From contig CAUHNN010000007.1 in NCBI GenBank assembly GCA_959607715.1, positions 1-64,000 of the forward strand: 64,000 nucleotides of DNA, written 5' to 3'. Source of the DNA: an uncultured Eggerthella sp. (lineage in GTDB: Bacteria; Actinomycetota; Coriobacteriia; Coriobacteriales; Eggerthellaceae). A program made the position numbers and the translations under genes. This document shows positions 9,496-18,117 of the stretch, piece after piece; within the stretch, counting starts at the first letter, position 1, and the number at the start of each line of letters is the position of its first letter. The notes under the pieces were generated by a model. It had not been told where the DNA came from. It did no database searches and saw only the letters and a list, made by a program, of their open reading frames with translations.

Positions 9496-9525
9496 ATTTT
9501 AGCAGTGACGCAACGAGAGTGCTAA
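9496..9525 (-). promoter_or_regulatory. CIRCE operator overlapping an extended -10 promoter of hrcA
   Basis: On the minus strand TTAGCACTC is followed by nine bases and then CACTGCTAA (9525 down to 9499). This matches the HrcA-binding CIRCE consensus, TTAGCACTC-N9-GAGTGCTAA, perfectly in the first arm and at 7 of 9 positions in the second. TGCTAAAAT at its distal edge (TAAAAT at 9501-9496) looks like an extended -10 box, so bound HrcA would block the polymerase. Confidence 0.85.
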
Positions 9526-9578
9526 TCCATTACCCGACTGTAACGACGGCGCGGCAAAGGCGGTATTCCAAGGAGGAA

Positions 9579-10688
9579 TTAAGGGGCCAGATCGAGAAGA
9601 CGCCCATAGAGGCGATTGCCGAAAAGCCATCCTGTCTTAGTGGGCCGCCAGCGTCCCTCATCGTGCGCGACGAGACCTTCGTCTCGCAAAGAGGCGAAGG
9701 CGGCGGAGGCTGCGGGCAAGAGGATGGACGCGATCTCGAGATCCTCATCCGATACTCCCCTGCTCATCCTCATGGCGAGCATCAAATCCTCGGCCGCCCT
9801 CTGGAACGGATCGAGCGATTCCAGAACCTGACCGTCCTCGATTCGTTCGCGGCAGAGGTCGTTTTGGCGCATCGTGACGGCCCCCTTTCCAAGACCCAGG
9901 TAGGGAATGCCGGTCCAATACGCGGTATTGTGCCGGGATTCATAGCCCGGGTAGGCATAGCTGGCGACTTCATAGCGGTGCATGCCAGCATCCTCGAGGC
10001 GCCGTGCTGCAGCTTCCATGTGCTCCGCGCCGGCATCCTCGTCGATTTCGATCTCGCCCCGTCTCACCATGGCGTCAAGCGGTGTTCCCTCTTCGACCAT
10101 GAGGGGATAGACGCTCACGTGCTTCACGCCTCGCGCGATGGCCTCATCGACGCTCTCGAGGAACAGCTCGGTGGTTTGGCCAGGAAGCCCGCACATCAAG
10201 TCGATCGAGACGTTGTCGAATCGATACTGCACGGCATCGAGTGCGCGACGCGCCTGATTCGCGCTGTGAACGCGACCGAGGCGCACGAGAAGATCATCGT
10301 TGAAGCTCTGCACGCCCATGGAGACGCGCGTGACGCCAAGGGCGAAGAGGTCTTTGACGAGCGGAAGCGTGACGCTCTCGGGATTCATCTCGAGCGTGCA
10401 CTCGACTTCCGGGGTTAAATGCATGGAGAGCGAGAGCGCGTAGATGAGGTCGGCAAGACGGCGAGCACCAAGATAGCTCGGGGTGCCGCCTCCGATGTAG
10501 ACCGTCTCGATGGCCCCGAGCAGCTCCTCGCGAGATGCACGGCGAAGGGCAAGAACCATATCGTCAGTGAAGACGTCGAGGGCACTGTCGTCTCGATCGA
10601 TCGCCTGCGTTGCGAAATCGCAGTACAAGCAGCGCTTCTTGCAGAACGGGACATGGAGATACAGGGCGCGATAAGGATCCCACTCCAT
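9579..10688 (-). CDS. hemW: Radical-SAM heme chaperone HemW
   Basis: 369 residues of the HemN/HemW family. After the start MEWDPYRALYLHVPFC the CxxxCxxC motif is C16, C20, C23, followed by IGGGTPSYL. It lacks the extra N-terminal part of true oxygen-independent coproporphyrinogen oxidase, and the cluster ends in CDF as in HemW; the family delivers heme to respiratory enzymes. Start 10688 shares its A with the dusB TGA. Earlier in-frame starts would encode Arg-rich sequence antisense in character. A role in heme insertion into cytochrome bd (cyd genes at 32 kb) is a possible link but is inferred. Confidence 0.88.
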   Translation of the reverse strand: MEWDPYRALYLHVPFCKKRCLYCDFATQAIDRDDSALDVFTDDMVLALRRASREELLGAIETVYIGGGTPSYLGARRLADLIYALSLSMHLTPEVECTLEMNPESVTLPLVKDLFALGVTRVSMGVQSFNDDLLVRLGRVHSANQARRALDAVQYRFDNVSIDLMCGLPGQTTELFLESVDEAIARGVKHVSVYPLMVEEGTPLDAMVRRGEIEIDEDAGAEHMEAAARRLEDAGMHRYEVASYAYPGYESRHNTAYWTGIPYLGLGKGAVTMRQNDLCRERIEDGQVLESLDPFQRAAEDLMLAMRMSRGVSDEDLEIASILLPAASAAFASLRDEGLVAHDEGRWRPTKTGWLFGNRLYGRLLDLAP

Positions 10689-11668
10689 CAGCCGAACGCT
10701 TTCTCGGTACGAATGCGCACGTCCTCGAAGATGCGAGCGAAATCCTCGAAGGTGACGGCGTAGTTGATCTCGCGACGAGCCGCAGCGGCGTCTTTCATTC
10801 CAGCGACGTACCACATGGCATGCTTCCTCATGCGCACGATATTCTTTCCCGTCCTCTCGGAAAGAAGGCGTGCATGGCGGGTGGCCATCGCCATCTTCTC
10901 AGCCGGCGTGGGGCCGGCGAACCCCGGTCGACCGGCGAAGCGCTCGGAAATGTCCCGGAACACCCAGGGGTTTCCCTGGGCGCCTCTTCCGACCATGACC
11001 GCATCGCAGGCCGTCTGCTCGACGAGGCGACACGCCGATTGGCCATCCACCACGTCTCCATTGCCGACGACGGGAATGGAGAGCGCCTGTTTGACACGCG
11101 CGATAACGTCCCAATCGGCAGATCCACGGTAGAACTGCATCGCATAGCGTCCGTGAACGGCAACGGCGCTGGCGCCCGACGCCTCTGCCATCTTCGCGAA
11201 ATCGACGGCGGTTTCGTCGCCCTCGTTGAACCCGCGGCGGAACTTGACCGTCACCGGGCGGGAAACAGCATCGGATACCTGGGAGATGATCGTCGAGGCC
11301 AGAGACGGATCGCGCATCAGGGCCGACCCATCGCCCTTGCCCGCGATCTTACGCGCAGGACAGCCCATGTTGATGTCGATGGAGAACAAACGATCACCAA
11401 GGGCATCCTCGATCCATTTCGCCTGTTCGGCCATGGTATCGGGCTCATGCCCGAAGATCTGAACGGAAACCTGCTTCTCGACAGGAGAAAGATCGAGAAG
11501 GTGAGCCGTCTTCTCGTTGGCATAGCTCAGCGCCTTGGCGGAGACCATTTCCGTATAGGTAAGCTGAGCGCCCTGTTCGACGCACAGCTCCCGGAAGACC
11601 TCATCGCTCACGCCGGCCATCGGCGCGAGGATGATCCTGCGCCCTTCGAACAACCGCATCGTATCCAT
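10688..11668 (-). CDS. dusB: tRNA-dihydrouridine synthase (DusB type)
   Basis: A 326-residue flavoprotein. It starts with IILAPMAGVSDEVFR, has INMGCPARKI with the catalytic Cys at about 103, VKFRRGF, AVHGRYAMQFYRGSADW and VMVGRGAQGNPWVF, the FMN- and tRNA-binding motifs of Dus proteins. The family reduces uridines in the tRNA D-loop. Placement beside hemW with a 1-nt stop/start overlap suggests one operon. The DusB subtype is the usual assignment for actinobacterial single Dus enzymes; site specificity is not proven. Confidence 0.9.
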   Translation of the reverse strand: MDTMRLFEGRRIILAPMAGVSDEVFRELCVEQGAQLTYTEMVSAKALSYANEKTAHLLDLSPVEKQVSVQIFGHEPDTMAEQAKWIEDALGDRLFSIDINMGCPARKIAGKGDGSALMRDPSLASTIISQVSDAVSRPVTVKFRRGFNEGDETAVDFAKMAEASGASAVAVHGRYAMQFYRGSADWDVIARVKQALSIPVVGNGDVVDGQSACRLVEQTACDAVMVGRGAQGNPWVFRDISERFAGRPGFAGPTPAEKMAMATRHARLLSERTGKNIVRMRKHAMWYVAGMKDAAAARREINYAVTFEDFARIFEDVRIRTEKAFG

Positions 11669-11672
11669 CGTG

Positions 11673-11873
11673 CTACGAACCCATCACCGAAGCGAGCGAG
11701 GCGAACACGTAGAGGCTCACGCCCACTACCACGATGAGCGTCAACAAACAGCCACACCCCAAAGCGACCTTAGGCCCAGCAGACATGCGCGCCGCTTCGC
11801 GTTCCGCAGCGGCCTTCTTCTCGTCGAAGGGATCATTGAGCCAATCGTATGATTCGCGGTCCTTGGCAGCCAT
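11673..11873 (-). CDS. Small single-helix membrane protein, unknown function
   Basis: A 66-residue protein: a charged N-terminus containing YDWLNDPFDEKK and AAAEREAARM, then one transmembrane helix rich in Val, Leu and Gly with a CGC motif at its start. The start at 11873 was chosen because AGGAGG is 6 nt upstream; a TTG two codons earlier would be too close. It sits between lepA and dusB with gaps of 10 and 4 nt, so it is co-transcribed. No family is recognised; N-in topology is expected from the charges. Confidence 0.7.
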   Translation of the reverse strand: MAAKDRESYDWLNDPFDEKKAAAEREAARMSAGPKVALGCGCLLTLIVVVGVSLYVFASLASVMGS

Positions 11874-11883
11874 GCGCAACCTC

Positions 11884-13689
11884 CTATTCGTCGACCTTGA
11901 GTATGGCCATGAAGGCTTCCTGGGGAACCTCGACGTTGCCGATGCTCTTCATGCGCTTCTTGCCCTTCTTCTGCTTCTCAAGAAGCTTACGCTTACGCGA
12001 GATATCGCCGCCGTAGCACTTGGCCAGGACGTCCTTGCGCATGGCGCGAACGGTTTGACGGGACAGGACGCGCGAACCGACTGCCGCCTGAATGGGAACC
12101 TCGAACATCTGACGTGGAATGATGTCCTTGAGCTTCTCGGTCAGGATGCGACCGCGATCATAGGCCTTGTCGGTATGGACGATGAAGGAAAGGGCATCGA
12201 TGGGTTTTCCCGAAAGAAGGATGTCGAGCTTAACGAGCTTGGAGGGCTTGTATTCATCGAAATCGTAATCGAGCGATGCATAGCCCTTCGTGCGGCTTTT
12301 GAGCTGATCGAAATAATCCATGATCAACTCCGACAAGGGCATCTCCCAGAGCATCTCGACCGTCGTCGTATTCAGGTAGTTCATGGTCTTGAACTCGCCG
12401 CGGCGCGCAACGGTCAAGTCCATGACCGCGCCGACGTAATCCGGCGGAATGAGGATCTTCGCCTTCAGATACGGTTCTTCGATGTGGTCGATTTCGCTCG
12501 CATCGGGCATATCTTGAGGCGAATGGAGGGAAAGCATCTCGCCGTCGGTCTTGAAGACGTGATACTCGACCGACGGTGCCGTCGCAAGAAGATCGAGATT
12601 GAATTCGCGCTCGAGCCGCTCCTTGATGACCTCCATGTGGAGCAAGCCAAGGAAACCTACGCGGAAGCCGAAGCCGAGCGCGTGACTCGTCTCCGCCTCA
12701 TAGATGAGCGCAGGATCGTTGAGGGAAAGCTTCTCAAGCGCATCCTTGAGGTCCTCGTACTGGTCGCCGTCGATCGGGAACAAGCCGGTGAAGACCATCG
12801 GCTTGACATCGCGATATCCCGGAAGAGGCTCGGTGCACCCTCCCTTGGCAAGCGTGATGGTGTCGCCCACCTTCACCTGAGAAGGATCCTTGAGGCCCGT
12901 GACGAGGTACCCCACCTCGCCCACCGTCAATTCGTCGACGGGGACCTCGGTTGGGCGACGAACACCCACTTCCTCGACCGGCGTTTTCACGTCGGTGGCC
13001 ATCATGCGGATAACCTGACCCTTCTTAAGGGATCCATCGATGATGCGAACAAGGGCGACCACGCCGCGGTACGCATCGAAATACGAGTCGAAGATGAGGG
13101 CCGACAGGGGCGCATCGGGGTCGCCGACGGGATGTGGCACGTTGTAGACGATAGATTCAAGAAGATCATGAACGCCTTCGCCGGTTTTGCCGCTTGCCAA
13201 GACCGCATCGTCTGCGGGGATGGCGAGACCGTCCTCGATCTCCTGCCTGACGCGCTCAGGTTCGGCAGCGGGAAGGTCGATCTTGTTGATCAAGGGAACG
13301 ATCTCAAGGTTGGCGTTCATGGCCATCATCGCATTGGCGACCGTCTGCGCCTCGATCCCCTGCGTCGCGTCCACAACCAGCACGGCCCCTTCGCAAGCGG
13401 CCAGAGAGCGGGAAACCTCGTAGGTGAAGTCAACGTGGCCCGGCGTGTCGATGAGGTTGAGGTGATACAGCTCGCCGTCATCGGCGCGATAGTCGACGCG
13501 AACCGCCTGGCTTTTAATCGTGATGCCGCGCTCGCGCTCGATATCCATGGAGTCGAGAAGCTGCTCTTTCATATCGCGCTTGGAAACCGTCTCCGTCATT
13601 TCAAGAATGCGGTCGGAAAGCGTAGATTTGCCATGGTCGATATGGGCGATGATGGAGAAATTCCTGATATGCGTAGGATCGTTGATCAT
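11884..13689 (-). CDS. lepA: Translation elongation factor 4 (LepA)
   Basis: A 601-residue translational GTPase. It has the G1 motif AHIDHGKST at about 15-23, the G3 motif DTPGHVDF, the G4 motif NKIDLP, and the LepA-specific C-terminal domain with LARQ-like SRQTVRAMRKDVLAKCYGGD. Length is normal. LepA acts on the ribosome and can promote back-translocation or 30S maturation. The stop lies inside the Shine-Dalgarno of the next small gene, indicating coupling. Confidence 0.96.
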   Translation of the reverse strand: MINDPTHIRNFSIIAHIDHGKSTLSDRILEMTETVSKRDMKEQLLDSMDIERERGITIKSQAVRVDYRADDGELYHLNLIDTPGHVDFTYEVSRSLAACEGAVLVVDATQGIEAQTVANAMMAMNANLEIVPLINKIDLPAAEPERVRQEIEDGLAIPADDAVLASGKTGEGVHDLLESIVYNVPHPVGDPDAPLSALIFDSYFDAYRGVVALVRIIDGSLKKGQVIRMMATDVKTPVEEVGVRRPTEVPVDELTVGEVGYLVTGLKDPSQVKVGDTITLAKGGCTEPLPGYRDVKPMVFTGLFPIDGDQYEDLKDALEKLSLNDPALIYEAETSHALGFGFRVGFLGLLHMEVIKERLEREFNLDLLATAPSVEYHVFKTDGEMLSLHSPQDMPDASEIDHIEEPYLKAKILIPPDYVGAVMDLTVARRGEFKTMNYLNTTTVEMLWEMPLSELIMDYFDQLKSRTKGYASLDYDFDEYKPSKLVKLDILLSGKPIDALSFIVHTDKAYDRGRILTEKLKDIIPRQMFEVPIQAAVGSRVLSRQTVRAMRKDVLAKCYGGDISRKRKLLEKQKKGKKRMKSIGNVEVPQEAFMAILKVDE

Positions 13690-14171
13690 GGGCTCTTTCT
13701 TTTCGAGGAGTCATGCGTTCATTCATAAGGCGACAGGGAAACGGCTTTCTTTCAATCAAGGCGCCTCCACTGCATTCAGCTATTGTATCGTTAATCTGCG
13801 CAATTCACGTGAGCCCCAAAAATCACCCCTCTGCCTTGACGCGAAAAAAAAACACCGAAACGCCTTCGAAACCCCTAGCGCAGCGGGAAGTCTTCTGCTA
13901 TATTACTTCATTGTGTTTTCAGCGAAACGTTCGCGCAACGATTGAAAGTTGACGAATCGCAGACGTGGCTGCAGAGATGAATACGTCTCGCTGAGCGACC
14001 AAAAGGTCACCTGGAACAGAAAATCCCGCTGTTCCCGCGCATCGAAGGAATGAATTTCCTCGATTCCTTTTGCTTGTCTCAGCATCTGCACCTCGCTTCT
14101 TGCCGTCTCCCTCGATATCGTGCGCGTTGTCCTGACAACGAATGCCTAGATAGCGATACGAAAGGTAGAAC
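13690..14171. other. Divergent lepA/rpsT intergenic region with long structured rpsT leader
   Basis: No gene is convincing here. TGCTATATT at 13896-13904 is an extended -10 box that would give rpsT a leader of about 260 nt. Within that leader GACC-AAAA-GGTC (13997-14008), GGAACAG/CTGTTCC (14013-14035), AAGGAAT/ATTCCTT (14045-14069) and CGTTGTC/GACAACG (14125-14140) can each form hairpins. TACAAT at 13787-13782 on the minus strand is a weak lepA -10. A small RNA cannot be excluded. Confidence 0.4.
13896..13904 (+). promoter_or_regulatory. Extended -10 promoter of rpsT
   Basis: TG-C-TATATT matches an extended -10 element (TGnTATAAT) at five of six hexamer positions. No good -35 is present, which is common for extended -10 promoters. 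It is the best promoter upstream of rpsT in the spacer. Confidence 0.45.
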
Positions 14172-14675
14172 ATGGCAAACATCAAGTCCCAGAAGAAGCG
14201 CATCCTCACCAACGAAAAGGCACGTCTGCGCAATCGCGCCGTGCGTTCTGAGCTCAAGACCGCAGTTCGCGCAGTCCGCGAGGCCGTCGAGGCCAAGGAC
14301 GGCGCCCGCGCATACGCGACCGCTCTCCATGCCTGCCGTCTTCTCGACCGCGCTGCAAGCAAGGGCATCATCCACAAGAACCAGGCCGCTAACCGCAAGA
14401 GCGGCGTCATGAAGCTCGCCAACACCGTCGTCACCGCCGAGGACATCGCCGCTTACGTTCCTCGCGAGAAGAAGGTTCCCGCTGCCACCGGCAACAAGAA
14501 GGCTGCCGCTAAGGCTGCTCGCAAGGAGGCCATGGCTGCTGCTTCCGCAGAGAAGGCCATCCGCCGCGAAAAGGCCCTGAAGGCAGAAAAGGCCGCTGCG
14601 AAGAAGAAGGCTGAGGCAGAAGCTGCTGCTGCCGCTGCCGCCGAAGCGGAAGCGGCCGAGGAATCTGCGGAGTAA
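14172..14675 (+). CDS. rpsT: 30S ribosomal protein S20 with long C-terminal extension
   Basis: Residues 1-90 are canonical S20: MANIKSQKKRILTNEKAR, the conserved IIHKNQAANRKS, then SGVMKLAN. S20 is normally 85-90 residues, but this frame continues to 167. The extra 70 or so residues are almost only Ala, Lys, Glu and Arg, basic first and acidic at the very end (EAEAAEESAE), predicting a long charged helix. An AAAGG Shine-Dalgarno precedes the ATG and a terminator follows the stop at once, so the extension is in a properly bounded gene. The core binds 16S rRNA early in 30S assembly; the tail role is unknown. Confidence 0.95.
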   Translation: MANIKSQKKRILTNEKARLRNRAVRSELKTAVRAVREAVEAKDGARAYATALHACRLLDRAASKGIIHKNQAANRKSGVMKLANTVVTAEDIAAYVPREKKVPAATGNKKAAAKAARKEAMAAASAEKAIRREKALKAEKAAAKKKAEAEAAAAAAAEAEAAEESAE

Positions 14676-14708
14676 CCACTTCAGGTCTTTCGCCGACATA
14701 CATTTACA

Positions 14709-14739
14709 AGAGCCGCATCGTTTCGATGCGGCTCTTTTT
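14709..14739 (+). terminator. Rho-independent terminator after rpsT
   Basis: Twelve-bp stem AGAGCCGCATCG with its complement, a TTT loop, then a TTTTT tract. It lies 33 nt after the rpsT stop. Confidence 0.9.
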
Positions 14740-14781
14740 CTACTGGAAACGATATCGAGCTGAAACCAGAAGCGATCCTGT

Positions 14782-15762
14782 TCAGCGACGTTTCCTTGGG
14801 CACGTCTGAAGGACCCAGGCCATGAAAGCGCCCTCGGCATCAGACGACGACTTCATCTTCTGCTCAGTATCGCGCGCAAGGCGAAGAGCCTCTACCAATT
14901 CCTCAGTGGAGAAGCCTTGAGCGGCGCGACGAAGGTTCTTGACGCGCCAGTCGGGCATGCCAAGCGTCTTGGGCAACGATGCCTGCTCGCCGCGACGACA
15001 GAGAGACTTAACCGAGATAAGCTCACGGATACGCGTCACGCACATGGCGAGCAGCCCGTAGGGGGACGTCTTCTGCATCCGATTGAGAAGATGGACGCAT
15101 CTCGTCACGTTGCGGCCCGAATAGGCATCGACGAACTCCCACGGCTTGACTTCCGCCGTGCGGGAAACCATCGAGAGGACCTCGCTTTCGTTGACGGGAT
15201 CCGTTCCCCTATGCGAAAGCGAGAGCTTCTTCAGTTCGGAATCGAGCGCAACGGTGTTGGTCCCCACCAGATCGATGAGCGCAGCAGCGGCCCCTTCCGT
15301 GAAAGCGATACCATGCGAAAGCGCCATGCTGCGCACCGCCTTGCTCAGATCGCGCCGCGCAAAGGGAGCGCAATCGATGAAGGCCTTCTTGCCTAAAGCC
15401 ACGACGCGTTTGTAAAGGCGGGAATTCTTAGCGACCTTCTGACCTTCGAGCGCAAGGACCGTCGTAGGGCACGGCTGCTCGAGGTAGGCGACAAGCACGT
15501 CGAGATCGGCTTTCTTGAGCTTGTCGATCTCATGGACCTCAACAAGACGTACGGGGCTTGCGAAAGGAAGGGTGTTCGCAGCCGTTACGATCTCCTCCCC
15601 TGTGCACGACGATCCCATGAAGGTCTCTGAGTTGAAAGAAAGATCCCCCATCTTCGCCAACCGCTCCCGAAGACGGGAGAGGACAGTGGCTCGCTTGAGG
15701 TCGTCTTCACCTGCGATCAGATAAGCGGGAAGAAGAGGTGTTTGTTTCGAATCCTGAGTCAT
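14782..15762 (-). CDS. holA: DNA polymerase III delta subunit (HolA)
   Basis: 326 residues. The N-terminus LLPAYLIAGEDDLKRATVLSRLRERL is the HolA opening, followed by the AAA-like region (LPFASPVRLVEVHEIDKL), VLALEG, and a C-terminal collar helical part. Delta opens the sliding clamp in the clamp loader. Position between comEC and rpsT is a classic order in Gram-positive genomes. Start 15762 is 9 nt after the comEC stop at 15772. Confidence 0.88.
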   Translation of the reverse strand: MTQDSKQTPLLPAYLIAGEDDLKRATVLSRLRERLAKMGDLSFNSETFMGSSCTGEEIVTAANTLPFASPVRLVEVHEIDKLKKADLDVLVAYLEQPCPTTVLALEGQKVAKNSRLYKRVVALGKKAFIDCAPFARRDLSKAVRSMALSHGIAFTEGAAAALIDLVGTNTVALDSELKKLSLSHRGTDPVNESEVLSMVSRTAEVKPWEFVDAYSGRNVTRCVHLLNRMQKTSPYGLLAMCVTRIRELISVKSLCRRGEQASLPKTLGMPDWRVKNLRRAAQGFSTEELVEALRLARDTEQKMKSSSDAEGAFMAWVLQTCPRKRR

Positions 15763-15771
15763 ACCGTGATT

Positions 15772-18117
15772 CTACCGCATCGTCTTCACCTCTATGCCAT
15801 CGTCGACGAAACGGCATTCGACGTCTCCCGACACATCACTGCGGAAGACCCGAGACCCCTCACCTTCAAGGAGGGATATGGTCTCTTCATTCGGATGGCC
15901 GTAAGTGTTTCCCGCGCCAACGCTCACTAAAGCGAGCGCAGGATCGAGAGCCTCGACCAGATCCTCATCGAGGGAGGCGCGTGCCCCATGATGGCCGACC
16001 TTGAACAGATCGATATTGCCCAAGGCGCCTTGATCGACGAGGGCGGACAGCACTTCTGCCTCCGCATCTCCACAGAAGAGCATCGAGTAAGAGCGCGCAT
16101 CCCCGTTTCGTGCCGGGTATTCACCGAGCAAGCACAGGCTCTCCTCGTTGCCGCCCGCCTCGATCGGCGTATCGGGCGATATGACCGTGAACGTGAACGA
16201 CCCAACCGAGAACACGTCCCCCTTCCCCATCTCGACCACACCCGCATCGCCGACATAGGCCTTCGCCTCGTCGATCAATTCACGCTCGGACTCGCCTTCG
16301 GCCGACGCCATCCCTTCAGCAACGATCACCTGCTTGCAACCAACCATCCCGCGCAAATCGGCCAAGCATGCGCAATGGTCATCGTCGGCATGGGTGATGA
16401 GAACCGCATCGAGTGTCGCAACCCCCATGCGAGCAAGCGACGCATACAACCGTGAGGGTTGATTGCCGGTGTCGATCAGCAAAGATGTACCGCCGCTCTG
16501 CACCAAAAACGCATCCCCTTGGCCGACGTCGAGCATTATCACCCGATCCGGCGCAGGAACGAAGCGAATCGCAAGTGAGAACACCATGCAGGCAAAGACG
16601 ATTCCGAGTGCGGCCCGTGGAGGCTTCCGCGGCCAGGAGACCCAAAGAGCAGCGACCAAGGAGAAACACGCCAAAGCGATGAGGGGCGTGAAGCCCGTGA
16701 CGGGAATGCAGACGAAAGGGAGCGCGAAACACGCATCGACGAGGGCGCAGAACAGGCGCGCGACGCTGCCCAGAACGAACAACACCGCATCGAAGAGCAA
16801 CCCTGAAGGCATACAGAAAAACGAAAGGATCCCGCCCACGCACAGAACCATGACGAGCGGCGAGGTTACCACATTGCTTATCGGAGAGACGAGAGAGACC
16901 TGGGCAAACGACGCGACGGAAAACGGCAACGTTGTAACCAAGGCCGCAACCGTCATGCACGCAGGATCGACGATGAAGCCCCGCAGCCTTTCGGATCGGC
17001 AGGAAACCCATGAAGCGAACAGGGGCATCAACAGCAGGATCCCGAGCACTGAAGCTGCCGATAAGGTAAACGAAAGCGATAAGGAGCAGGCGGGGTCGAG
17101 CGTCACGAGAAGAACAATCGACAACCCCAAGGAAGAAGACGCGTGTGCGCGGCGTCGCAGCGATCGCGCCGCTAGCGAGCATCCCGTCATGATCGCCGCC
17201 CGTAAACACGACACGGGGAATCCAACCATGACGACGTACACGATCAAGAAGAACCCCACTATGGCATTCGCTCGCCTTCCCCGCACTCCTAGTCCCCGCA
17301 AGAGGAAATGAATGCCTGCTGAAACCATTACGAGATGCGCGCCCGAAACCGCGACGATATGGGCAAGGCCGACAATCTTGACCTCATGATACAACGGAGA
17401 CGCAAAGAGATCGGAGCGTTCACCTACGACAACAGCTTTCAGAAGGCTTCTCGATTCGTCTTCGAAGCCCATGCGCGTAAGCGACTCGTCGACCCGTTCG
17501 CAGTACCGCGCGCGTTCATGGGCAAGGAGCCCGAAAACCGAAGGGTCGATCGCCTCAACATCGCTGACGCGACCGTACGCAACGATGCCCTGACGCTGCA
17601 GACGCGTTTTCGTCTCCGGCTTAGGGTTCGAAAGCGTGATGAGAGCCTTGAACTCCTGCCCAAACGAAGGCGGATCACCATCGAATACCACGCGGATGCA
17701 CGGCGCGGCGGTGAGCGGGAGAACGGGATCCGCCTCGACGACGCGAACGACAACGCTCGCCTCCCGCTCCCCGAAAGAAGGATCTTCCACCACTTGGCAG
17801 GTAACTTCTTCGCCCGAATAGGCCATCGCTCTATCGACCGCCGCATCGTAGGCAAAGGAGTAAGCGCATTGAAGGCCGATACCGAGCAAGCCGAAGAGGA
17901 TGATGAGCAAAGGCGAAGGATAGGGCGATCCCCTGACCAGAAGAACAGCGACGATGCCCAACGCCACCAGCGACGAAGCCAACACGTATCCCCTGGGTTC
18001 AGAATGGGAGGACAAAACGAGAAGCATCACCGCGCTGCATGCCCAATACGAGAGCGCGCAGAGAAGCAACAAGGGGATGGCGGGCCGCGGAGATGTTCGA
18101 TCTTCGCCGGATTTCAT
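15772..18117 (-). CDS. comEC: DNA uptake channel ComEC/Rec2
   Basis: 781 residues. Several N-terminal membrane helices precede an OB-like exported segment (ITLSNPKPETKTRLQRQGI), then the competence domain with VSGAHLVMVSAG, more helices, and a C-terminal metallo-beta-lactamase-like domain (IMLDVGQGDAFLVQSGG, ITHADDDH, KVGHHGA). The family forms the channel carrying single-stranded DNA across the membrane in transformation. The start overlaps comEA by 4 nt. The gene is full length, so uptake potential seems intact, although pilus genes are not in the window. Confidence 0.92.
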   Translation of the reverse strand: MKSGEDRTSPRPAIPLLLLCALSYWACSAVMLLVLSSHSEPRGYVLASSLVALGIVAVLLVRGSPYPSPLLIILFGLLGIGLQCAYSFAYDAAVDRAMAYSGEEVTCQVVEDPSFGEREASVVVRVVEADPVLPLTAAPCIRVVFDGDPPSFGQEFKALITLSNPKPETKTRLQRQGIVAYGRVSDVEAIDPSVFGLLAHERARYCERVDESLTRMGFEDESRSLLKAVVVGERSDLFASPLYHEVKIVGLAHIVAVSGAHLVMVSAGIHFLLRGLGVRGRRANAIVGFFLIVYVVMVGFPVSCLRAAIMTGCSLAARSLRRRAHASSSLGLSIVLLVTLDPACSLSLSFTLSAASVLGILLLMPLFASWVSCRSERLRGFIVDPACMTVAALVTTLPFSVASFAQVSLVSPISNVVTSPLVMVLCVGGILSFFCMPSGLLFDAVLFVLGSVARLFCALVDACFALPFVCIPVTGFTPLIALACFSLVAALWVSWPRKPPRAALGIVFACMVFSLAIRFVPAPDRVIMLDVGQGDAFLVQSGGTSLLIDTGNQPSRLYASLARMGVATLDAVLITHADDDHCACLADLRGMVGCKQVIVAEGMASAEGESERELIDEAKAYVGDAGVVEMGKGDVFSVGSFTFTVISPDTPIEAGGNEESLCLLGEYPARNGDARSYSMLFCGDAEAEVLSALVDQGALGNIDLFKVGHHGARASLDEDLVEALDPALALVSVGAGNTYGHPNEETISLLEGEGSRVFRSDVSGDVECRFVDDGIEVKTMR

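Noticed and set aside
11734..13728. A 664-codon open frame antisense to lepA
   Set aside because: It mirrors lepA in a high-GC gene, has no ribosome site or recognisable motif, and its composition is typical of antisense frames.
13690..14171. 6S, SRP or other housekeeping ncRNA in the lepA/rpsT spacer
   Set aside because: Hairpins are short and separate; no conserved core or full-length pairing that I could recognise.
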